In this document: piece by piece, positions 32,737-44,900 of the stretch
How the letters are laid out: the number at the start of each line of letters is the position of its first letter
Numbering within the stretch: the stretch's first letter is position 1
NCBI GenBank assembly: GCA_021292105.1
Contig: CM037857.1
Span: 43,889,464 to 43,953,463, forward strand
DNA length: 64,000 nt
DNA from: Anadara kagoshimensis
Lineage: Eukaryota > Mollusca > Bivalvia > Arcoida > Arcidae
Direction of reading: 5' to 3'
Program-made: the position numbers and the translations under genes
The notes under the pieces: model-generated
Databases searched by the model: none
What the model saw: the letters and a program-made list of their open reading frames with translations, nothing else
Told to the model about the DNA's origin: nothing

Positions 32737-35700
32737 CTTGGAACATCCACTTGTCAGTATCACATTCTAAAATATAATAGCAATGTCTATAGAAGATTTC
32801 TTCACCCACAAAATTAATCTCAGCAAAGACTAGGGGGTAAAGATAAATCTTGAGGCCAGATTTTTTTTTTTTTTTTAGAAAATATAATGATTACTGCAAA
32901 CCAACCTTTATTCACCTGCGATTAACTTTCACATGTTTTGCAAGCACAAAATAATCATAAAAGTTAATCATCACGAATCTGTTTAAAAATATTACTGGTT
33001 TACGAATATTCAGATATAGTCCATAATGCTAAAGTTAATAGTCACAAAATGGTATTGGTATGAGAATCAAGAAAGTAAATAGCCATGAATAAAAACTTAT
33101 TTACAGTAACCATAACTTTTAACAAGCATCCTGCTTACAGTGTATACATTTGATTCCAAACTCTGTGAGACATGCATCACCTGTTGTTTACAGGAAAATT
33201 CCCTATCTTGCTGATGTCCACACCAATCAAAGATCATTATCACTGCATGTTGACCATGTTACTTACACAGATGACCTATTAATCCCAAAGAATACCAGAC
33301 AGTTCACAATAAGATTAATTGTTTGAATGGGGTTTTGCCTACAATCAACAATATTGCACTTATATCAAGATGAAGAAGCAGAAATTTTTATCTTTGCAAT
33401 GCACTCAGGGCAATGTGCAAGGAGGTTCTTTAGCAAGCCAGGCCCACAGTGGCATGGAGCAATGGTTTTTTAAGGTTTTTTCAAAAGGACCCAGTAACTT
33501 TCAATTCTAAAAGCTGATTGTTTGGTGAAAGAACAGTAACCTTTTTTTCAACCCATGGTTAGACCAAAACAGTTGGACCCCAACCTCCCATATATGAAGC
33601 GGGCACCAACTGAGCTACCATAGTGATTTCACCAATAAGACCATGCCCATTACTTTATTATAATATAACCTACAAGATGAAAAAATTCAACCTGTAGTCT
33701 ATGTAAAGTTCAACTGTCTATTATGACCACTTTTGTTTAGTTCCCATGGTGATCTTAATATACAGTTCAGACTGTTCTTTATTTTGTTATATTGTATTAG
33801 CCAGACAATGTTTAAATGATCACAAAAAACTAACCTTTCCTTTACAACAATTTATTAGAGATATGGCATTACATATGGTGTTTCTCCGAGTTATACTGTC
33901 TCTGACTGCTGGACTGTACTGGATTTCAAAATGGATTCCTCTCTCCATTGCCTAGAAATAATACATGTACATGCTGCTGTATTTATTTTCAAGATATATG
34001 AAATTTAGACATATCTGTGTAGTTTGAATTTTCGTGTTTTATAAATATGCACTATACTAGTAACACAATAAGCATAATATAATTTTCACTTGTTATTAAT
34101 TTTCAAGCAAAACTAACGTTAGCAAAATACTAGTAAGCGGAAATTAGTGCTGCATAAAAATAAATATGTTTACAGTATATATGATAAAACAATAGATGTT
34201 AGGAGATCAGCACAAATTAACTACATCTACATATCTAGCACATTATATAACTTTAATATTATTTTGTCAATCAAAAAACTTTATAAACCTTAAAATCTGG
34301 ATGCAAAAGGTTGTGTCCATGCTGACACTTTAACTGACTCTCATTTCAGGGAATAACAAAAGCATTTCTGAACTGTCACAAGTTCTAGGTTGGTTGAATT
34401 AATGTATATTTTGCATGGAATCGGACATTTTTCATCTATATACAACCAGTTTTTTTCTATAAACAATAATTACTCTAAACATAAGTTTATATTTATTGAA
34501 GTGTTTATAATCTGCTATTGTACTATATCAGTACACATGTATGGCAACCTTTTAAATACTTTTTCATTTTTCCAAAATACTAGAGATAAAAATCAAAGAC
34601 CAATCAGGTTATTAACTCTTTAGCCACCATGACCCTATATTTACTTATTAGAGATAAGCTTAAACAAGGCCCTGTACAGTAACCAGACTAAAGTAGGTAT
34701 TTACAAATCCAACGTAGCTGTAGTACTGATGTATGGGTGTAAAACCTGGAGAATGACACGATTGATGACGACCTGCTAGATACATTCCAACACAAAGGCC
34801 TCCGTAGAATCCTAAAGATACTCTGGTCAATGAGAGTTACAAATGAAGAGATCAGGAAACAAACAAGAACTACAACAATAAGTAAGCAAGTAAAAGTCTG
34901 AAGATGGAGATGGTTGGGTTATGTATTACAGATGAGTAACATTGAACATCCAAGGATCGCTTTAACATGTCAACCAGCTGAAGGAAAGAGGAAAAGTGGA
35001 CAGCCAAAAGAGACCTGGTGTAGGACAACAGAAAAGGAAAGGTAAGAGCTAGGAATGAAGACATGTGGGAGGCAGTCACACTAGCAAGTAATAGAGATGA
35101 CTGACAAGGAAGATAATTGGCCCAATTCTCCACCAGGAGAGATGGAATTAAGTAAGTCAAAACAAGGCCCTTAACTATATTTTGGCTATTAACACCTGGT
35201 ACTGTAATGTTGGAAATTTTTGTGTATGTTCATTTTCCAGAGTAAGAATAATTTGATTCTTGTATACTCGTATTATTTTCACCTGTATTCAGGTGACAAT
35301 CTGCATAAATTCTAGTTTGTTATATAAAAATTAAATTTTATCTTAGCTGCGTGTTGTCCTTATGAATTTATTCGAAAATAGAATGAATGTGACAGCTTTA
35401 TAGTTTACAGTATATGGTACATTATAAATGGTGGATAAAAATGAAATAAAGGATGAAACCTTACATGTAAAAATTCCATTTTATTTTGTGATCAACCAGG
35501 ATAAATCTTAACCATACTTACTTTGTTAATTGGAGGTCTTTTAATGTGGAATGGTAAGCGTTGTGTTACATCTATAGTTATAATATCAATGTCAAGGTTA
35601 CTACATGCTTGCTGTAAAATGATTTATAACATTTTTATTAATCATGTATATACAGTAAGTCAATAAGTCAAAGGTCAAATGTCATGACACATAAAAAAAA

Positions 35701-37645
35701 TACAAACCACTGAACCAGTGAAAGGGTACAATGTACTATTTACCACAACCAATACCATAAAAACAGGTCATTTTTGTGTTTGTTTTATTACTGTGTAAGA
35801 AGACATAAAACTGTCGGGTATATTTTTTTGATATAATGATACATTTGCATTTTTGTGCCGACATCAGCAATGCAAAGTACACATATATTTGAAATGACAT
35901 TTTTTTAAAAATAAACTGACATGAAAATTTCCCTATTTACCATAATTGGGTACAACATTAGTAATAAGTATCATGGTATTTTGAGCATGGCATAAAAATA
36001 ATTACAATCTTACCTGTCTATAAAGGCCATCCAAGGTAACCAGTAAAAGTGGCCTTTAAGAGCAGGTGGCCTTTATATACATGTTCAAATAATATATATA
36101 AAGAACAATTTGGATACAATTCGGCTTGTCTTTATAAGCAAGTGGTCCTTATATAGAGGTGACCTTTAAGACAGGTTGGACTGTACACTGTTTAACACCA
36201 TAAAAGTAATGAATTGGTATAAACTTAGGTTACTTCATCTGAAATGGTTACATCTTGGTATGAACAAGATATTATTGAGAGAGACACAGCCCTCATTCAC
36301 TCACATACATAACCCTAACCATTAATTCCTCAATTCAGTTTGAAAATGTTTTGAGTTTAATAAGGCATAACTATGAATTATTTATATATATTCATATCAA
36401 TGTTACACCTGTCAAGCATAATGTACATGACATAAAAATCAAACAAACTGCATAGCCAAATTGTTAATTTCTAAATCAAATCTGTTTTTGAGTTTAAGAA
36501 ATCCTCCATTGTATGTACTTACATGAAATGTCTTTTCAGAGGTAGGTTGAACAGCTATCAAATCAAAACTCTGTACTTGTTCAGTTGACTAGAAACGTAA
36601 AGATGAAAAATGAATTAAAAAAAGGTTTTGAACTAGAACCCATATAAACAAGGGACTAGAACCCATATATACAAGAGACTAGAACCCATATAAACAAGGG
36701 ACTAGAACCCATATACCGGTATACAAGGGACTAGAACCCATATACAAAGAAACCACTTGCCAGTTCCACGAAGGGCTGTATTCCCCATTTCATATTACAA
36801 TTACAACGGTCTACAAATCGACCTCCAACAAAGAGGCCAACATGGCAAGCAGTCTTTGATACTAGTAGTGACTGGTTCTTTCTATGGTTTAGTCTCACTT
36901 AGCATACATTTTAAAAAACCATAGTCTCACTTAGCATACATTTAAAAATCACCAAATTTTACCCGAGACATGTACACCTGGCTATAGTCCATTTCCTAAA
37001 TATGCATAATTATCATCATAGTCAAATTTTAGTCTTTTTTTAAAAAAAAAAAAAAAGCAACAAAAAATAACAATTAAAGAATATAAAAATAATAATAATA
37101 ATAAGTTGATAAATAAATAAATAAATAACTTTCAAAGAAATTTATTCATTCATTCATTCATTCATTCATTCATTCATTCATTCATTTATTCATTCAAAGG
37201 TAATTTAAAAAAAACAGGAAAAAAATTAATGAAGTTTTAAAAATTAAATAAATCAATAAATCGATCACATATTCAGTGAAGAAAAAACATGTTTTCATTT
37301 GGTGGTGTGATTCAGATATCTTACTTGATATAACTTCAATAGACTTGAAATTTCACTTGTTTCATAAGAAGCTAAATATATTTTTTCATATTCTAAATAT
37401 TTAAAAAAATATTCTAAGCTTTTTCAATTAAGAAATTCATTCATTCATTCATTCATTCATTCATTCATTCATTCATTCATTCATTCATTCATTCAATCAA
37501 TCAATCAATCATTCATTCATTCATTCATTCATTCATTCATTCATTCATAATAAAGAAAACCCAGTAAAAGAATAAATAAATAAATAAGAAATATAAATAA
37601 TTTAATCAGTTAATTAATAAAAACTGGTAAAAAAATAAAAACTTG

Positions 37646-37692
<47 letters not shown>

Positions 37693-37746
37693 ACATATTA
37701 ATAAAAACCAGTAAAGAAATAAAAATCGGTAAATAAAAAATTAAAA

Positions 37747-37793
<47 letters not shown>

Positions 37794-40700
37794 AGGAATA
37801 AATACATAAAAATAAATTAATAGATTTGTTTTATGAATGGGAATATGGTCAAGTTTTAGAAAAACAAAATTTTAATAAACTACACCAGGATTTCAAGCAG
37901 TTTCTAAGAGAAATGTAATGACAATAACGATATTCACTTTTGTTTTTTATTTAAAAAAACTTTTAGTTTTGTTTTTCTGCCATTAAAAATTCCCTTATGT
38001 AGTAAGATTTATGGACTTTGTGAAAAATTATTATTATTGTCTGTTTAAAGTATTCCATACTTTTTATTTATTGGTAAATGAATTTAGGTCTTTTTAATTA
38101 ATAACCTGCTAATTATAGTGAAAATTCTGTCTTTTTCACAATTTGAAAATGTGAATGTTAAAAAAATAATTTTGATTATATTATTATTATAAATTTTTTA
38201 TAAAGATATTGGCTTTTCAGTATTCAGATTAAAATAGAATTGAACACATTTAATTCTTGTTAAATTGGTTGTATGGTGCTTGTATGATTTGCATTAATGC
38301 CATTTTATCTTGAAACAGACTTTGGTCCATAACCATGTTCCAGTCTCACTTAGCATACATAAAAATCATACATTTTTACCTTGAAATTCCAAATGTATGC
38401 TAAGTAAAACTACAGGCTTTCTATCTGTGATGTCACTACTAATTGTTCCAGAAGTAGTTTTTGTCTGGTTTGAAACTTACTAACAAGAGGCCCAATAGGG
38501 CCTGTACCGCTCACCTGGGCCGTTAACAGCACAAAAACACAATAAATACTACATTTAAGGAGCAATAACTCTGATGTGGATATTTAGGTATTTATGAAAC
38601 TTGCTACTCGCACCTGTGATCTTTACCTTCGAACCAATGACCATAATCTATATATTAAAATGATCATTGCATCAATACCAACAATATTCTAATATACATG
38701 CCTATACAAAAAGTTCATAGTTTTCGAGATAATGAACCTTTTTGGTATTGTTTTGCAACCGTGACCGTGACCTTTGGACCGATGACCTTTTTCTGTACAT
38801 CAAAATGATCGTTGTATCAATACCTACAACATTCTAATATACATGCCTATACAAAAAGTTAATAGTTTTCAAGATAATGAACCATTTCAGTATTCTTTCG
38901 CATCTGTGACCTTGACCTTTGAACCAATGACCTTAATCTATATATCAAAATGATCGTTACATCAATACCAACAATATTCCAATATACATGCCTATACAAA
39001 AAGTTTATAGTTTTCAAGATAATTAACCATTTTGGTATTGATTTGCTACTGTGACCTTGACCTTTGGACCCATGATCTTTTTCTATACATCAAAATGATC
39101 ATTGAATCAATACCTACAACATTCTAATATACATGCCTATACAAAAAGTTAATAGTTTTCAAGATAATGAACCATTTCAGTATTCTTTCGCATCTGTGAC
39201 CTTGACCTTTGAACAAATGACCTTAATCTATATATCAAAATGATCATTACATCAATACCAACAATATTCCAATGTACATTCATATACAAAAAGTTGATAG
39301 TTTTCAAGATAATTAACCATTTTGGTGTTGATTTGCTACTGTGACCTTGACCTTTGGACCCATGACCTTTTTCTATACATCAAAATGATCGTTGTATCAA
39401 AACCTACAACATTCTAATATACATGCTTATACAAAAAGTTCATAGTTTTCAAAATAATATACCATTACAGTATTCGTTCGCATCTGTGACCTTGACCTTT
39501 AAACCAATAACTTAAATCTATATATCAAAATGATCGAAACATCAAAACAAACAACATTCCAATATACATGCCTATACAAAAAGTTTACAGTTTTCAAGAT
39601 AATTAACCATTTTGGTATTGTTTTGCTACTGTGACCTTGACCTTTGGACCGATGACCTTTTTCTGTACATCAAAATGATCGTTGTATCAATACCTACAAC
39701 ATTTTAATATGCATGCCTATACAAAAAGTTAATAGTTTTCAAGATAATGGACCATTTCTGTATTCTTTCGCATCTGTGACCTTGACCTTTGAACCAATGA
39801 CCTTAATCTATATATCAAAATGATCATTACATCAAACCAACAACATTCCAATATACATGCCTATACAAAAAGTTTATAGTTTTCGAGATAATGAACCTTT
39901 TTGGTATTGTTTTGCTACTGTGACCTTGACCTTTGGACCCATGACCTTTTTCTATACATCAAAATGATCGTTGTATCAATACCTACAACATTCTAATATA
40001 CATGCCTATAAAAGTTTATAGTTTTCAAGATAAAGAAACATTTTGGTATTGTTTGGCTACTGTGACCTTGACCTTTGAACCAATGACCTTTATCTATATA
40101 TCAAAATGATCGTTACCTCAATACCAACAATATTTTAATTTACATGCCTATATAAAAAGTTTATAGTTTTCCAGATAATAAATAATATTAGAAAGGTAAA
40201 AAATTAGGTCATGACCTTCACAATTGACCTTGACACCATTTTGAAGGTAATTACAAGAATATGTCAAAACTGAAAACCCCATGTCATTATCTGGTCAAAT
40301 AGTCAAGTTTTAACAATTTAAAGCTATTTTACGATTTTTTCAAAATTAAACGCAAAAACTTGTAACCTATTTTTTGTCCAAATTTCAAAACATGAACTAA
40401 CTGTAGGCTTAAGACCCTAGAGAAGCCAAATATCACATCAGATTTTTTCTCCAATTAATACTTTCGGAGATTTTTTAAGATTTTTGCACCTCTAGGTCAC
40501 CTTGACCTAGTTATGGTAGCCATGGCAACGCCACAAACAAATCTGAATTGCACCGGCCCATATATACTTCTTACCAAGTTTCATTGAAATCTGTCCAGTA
40601 GTTTCAGAAAAGAAGTCGAAAATGTGTGTTAACGACGCACGCACGCACGCATTCGCGCACGCACACACATACACACGCTGCGCTATGCCATAAGCTCACA

Positions 40701-41932
40701 TGACCTATGGTCAGGTGAGCTAAAAAGGCAAATTATCTGGTCAAACAGCTTATGAAATGGATAATTGACAAGTCCAGTATTATGAATTACCATCTCTTTC
40801 ATTGTAGATATTTATTTAGTCAAGGGCTATGAAATCTTTAATGAATAAAATGTCCCCTTATTTTGCAAAATTGTGAGTGGAAAAAATTGTAAATGTCAAA
40901 ATCTTAGTGCTAAATACTTTGTTTTACATCAAGGTAACAAAAAGTATGCCAGATTATCAACATTGGCTGATACCCTATTTGTATTTTATTTTTTAAAACG
41001 TGCCACAACCATGGTTACCCACCTCTCTTTAATGTGGCCATTGTAACCCATCTCTTTATGTGACTATTGCTTCTGCAGAAGTCTTTACAGAGAACGATTA
41101 TAATAAGAAGGGGATAGCTGGTGGTTGCTTAGTTGGATTATGTTGCTTAGGCAATTTTTCAGCTATGTGCAATTAAGAAAAAGTTTTAATAATAATTCAA
41201 AAAATAAATCTTTACAAAAGTAAGTGGTACCTACATTTGTGCAAGTGTTTCTTACTTGTTTTTGTGGCAAATTTTTAAAGTACTAATACACTTTCCTGCC
41301 TTTTCTCACATGCAGTACAAAATGATCAAACAGTGATGAGACTCTTCATTAGTACCTTAACTACAGTCAAATCTGTTTATAAAGACCACCCACGGGAACC
41401 AATAAAAGTTGCTGTTATGGGCAGATGACCTTTATATACAGGTTCAAAAATATGAATAAAGAACAAATGGGATATAATTCTACTGGCTTTTATAAGCAGG
41501 GGACCCTTATATAGAGGTGACCTTTAAGGCAGGTTGGACTGTACTCTCACTCCTTGGTCACATGTCCTCCCTGATGATAAAAGAAGTGGGCAATATATAT
41601 AAAATATTGAAGTACTAATTTGTTTTCCTTACCATTCTATGTACGTTTGATGCATCAGTTATCACAGTTGAAATCCTGGCAAGTTGTTTCAATGAACGTT
41701 TTCCTTGCTGAAATAATATTTATTGTGTAAAATGTTTTATATGTACCTTAAAAGCTATAAAAATCTAAAATGATTTAAATATTTATTTCATTATTGATAT
41801 TTTCAGATATTAATTAATTAACTGAACTTATGCCAATATTACAGGAAAAAAATGAAAAAATCAATAGAATAAAAAAAATAAATATATATGAAAATAAGCA
41901 GAGAGAGAGAGAGAGAGAGATAGAGAGAGAGA

Positions 41933-41995
<63 letters not shown>

Positions 41996-44900
41996 CTTAA
42001 GATTTAGATCAGCTATAGTTTCGTCACTGAGTTTTACTTGGCTTGGTGACAAGAATTGCTGCTGACCCTGAAATTCAAAAGGATTATCTTTATTATAAAA
42101 TACACATGTACTACTACCAAAGGCAAAAGTATTGGTTCAAACAACAAAGAATAATCTGAACAATAGTTGTGTACAGCAAGCTATCTGGCCAATTTGTTCA
42201 GTCCATCGAAATTTGGTAGCCAAGTGATATAAAGTGTGCATTAATGGACTACAACACCACTCACTGCCTAGGTCTGAACCCCATTAAGGGCAGATCCTTG
42301 TATAAGAAAGTTAAACTAACTTGCTGAAGGTTGGTGGTTTCCTCAAACATCCCTAACTGAAAGATTCTTGATTGGGGTGTAAAAACTCCATTTCTCCACT
42401 CCATCGAAACAATTTACAATTAAAAAACTTTGATAATTTACCCATAAAAAACCATACTTCATAATAATGTGAAAGGTAAAAATTAATGCAACTTCTACTA
42501 CTAGATATAACCAATGCGGTAGCTCAGTTGGTGGAGTACTCGCTCCGTAAGTGGGAGGTAGTGGGTTCTATCCCAGGCTGGGTCTGACCCAAGACTTAAA
42601 AGTGGGTAGTGACTGTTCTTTCGACAAGCACTTAGCATTACGAAATGAAAGTCACGGTTCTTTCGGATGGGAACTTAAAATAAACGAGGTCCTGTGTCAC
42701 GGTGGGCTTGGCACGCTAAAGAACCCTGCTGTATAATGCCATCAGCACAACGCACAGGCAAAATTTCTGCACCTTCATCTATAGCTGGCAACGTCTCGAT
42801 ATAAGTGAAGTATTCTTGACTGGGACATTAAACACCATTACTCAACTCAACTCTACTACTAGATATAAATTCATTGATTACCTGGTCTGCATTTTTACGT
42901 TTCTTCTTTTGTGTTTGTGACTGCAATTCAGGCATGACATAGTTAATAGCTATGACATCATAACCCACTACAAAGTAAAAACATAAACCTGATACAATTT
43001 ACATGGCATGTATTCAAATTCAAAATTGCACATTTTTTATTTATAGCAGGTTCTTTTCTTGTAATTGCAACCAAAATTTTCATTTCACGTCTCGAGAAAA
43101 TATATTGACCTATTTTCAGAACTGTGTGACAGCAACATCTGACGCGGTTAATGTTACCATTATTATTGGTACTTTATTCCACTTTATATGGTTTTAGGTC
43201 ATCGCCAATACTCAACTGTTGCTTCTTCAACCTAAGGTGGAGAAGCAAATGTGCGATTATGCAAAAGAAAACATGAAAAGAGCAAAACTACTATCACAGT
43301 CGGCTTTGCATTTTTGCTTTCTGTTAAACTTTGTTTCCTTGTTTTGGCATCTTTGCATTATTTCAACTCAACTCCTTCATGAAGGCAAAAAAGCAATGGT
43401 AGCTTTATTCCTGTGCCTTTGCAATTGCACCTTTCTGTCAGAGAAGCAATGATTGAAAACTGGCTCTAAAATTAATCCTGAAGTATAAACTTTGCTCCTT
43501 TGCCTCAGCATCATCACAAAATGGTGACTTTGGTCGCCAAGTGGATTTTAATGTACACTTACCAATCATAGTGCCTCTCAAAGCCTAGGTTTTTATCCCA
43601 CTTGGGACAGATCCTATTGTGAGAAAGCCTGTCAGTTTGCTTGCCAAATGTGGGTGGATTTCTCTAGGAACTGGTTTCCTCCACCATTCCAGAACTGACC
43701 ACCTAGATAAAAGTGAAAGAATCTTGACTAGGGCATAAAACACAATTACTTCACTCCAATCTTTTGTAAAAGTGATAGAATTATAGTATCTTTGCTTCTT
43801 TTCAACTCCACCTTCCCAGTTTGTGTTAATAAATTGAAAATTAACCTTAACCACATTCCAATGTTCCTTATGAGACTGTGGTGGCCTAATAGATAAGAGG
43901 TAAGTCTACTAATCCAGGGTATCTCAACACTGCGAGTTTCAGTCCCACTCAGACATGTTGGAAAGTGAATTTTCCTTGCTGTTGGCCTTTACTGGTTCAC
44001 CCCGATGTCAGTATAATTAATGCAACTGGGTGAGTCGTACACTTGTCTGTGGCGTACTGACTCTGTGAGCTAGCACCTTAGTCGCCCCAAATGTGTGCTG
44101 GTACAAGGCAGACCATAAAACACTCGCACTTCACATATTTACACGAATTGGTTCATAGATTATTCAAATACTAGTCAACTCGTTCCAATTCTAACTCGTT
44201 CCAACTGATTTTTGCCAACTCTTTCCACTTTTGACTACCAACTCGTTCCAACTGAATTACCAATTCGTTCCAACTTTTTTGCTAACTCGTTCCAACTACA
44301 AACTCGCACCAAATACATGTATCTCAATTAAGTTGATTAGATCTACATGCGTTTTTATTTTATTTTATTTTTAATAGATAAATATTCACCATAGTTTCCT
44401 TTATTTCAAGTGATAAACACACATTAAACCTAAATACTAAGAATAGCATAATATAGATAAACAATAAAAATAACAAATAAATTATTTAACAGATAAATAA
44501 TAAATAATAATATTATGTATTGTGATCACAATTAATTGTTATGTCTTTGTTTATCAAGACTGTCGAAACTATTAGGTAGATCGGCACTATATATTTCAAT
44601 TCAATTCAATTCAATTCAAACTTTATTGTCATATAATCAGATGACAGATTGTGACAAACAAATACAATACAAACAAGCAAGGAACATAAAAAATACTATA
44701 AGTCTGGCATATATCGAATACAAAGTAAAAAACAACTAAGAGTCTCCCGTCCTCAGTTCCAACGACTGTTTAATGAAGGAGGCTTTCTTTTTACTTGACA
44801 AAAGTCACAGATAAACGGAGCGTTTGTCCAGTTAACAAGCGCATTAGCAGCGTATCCTTTATTTTTTAAAGGAATTTTAGTTTCGCAAATAAACCCTTGA

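Noticed and set aside
37610-37807. Open frame of ~65 residues rich in Leu, Ile, Phe and Tyr
   Set aside because: Produced by an (AAAT)n tract; same for frames over (TTTA)n at 53600-53894.
43003-43452. Two consecutive plus-strand ORFs with hydrophobic segments
   Set aside because: No recognisable family or splice signals, and they lie in RPP30 intron 1, antisense.
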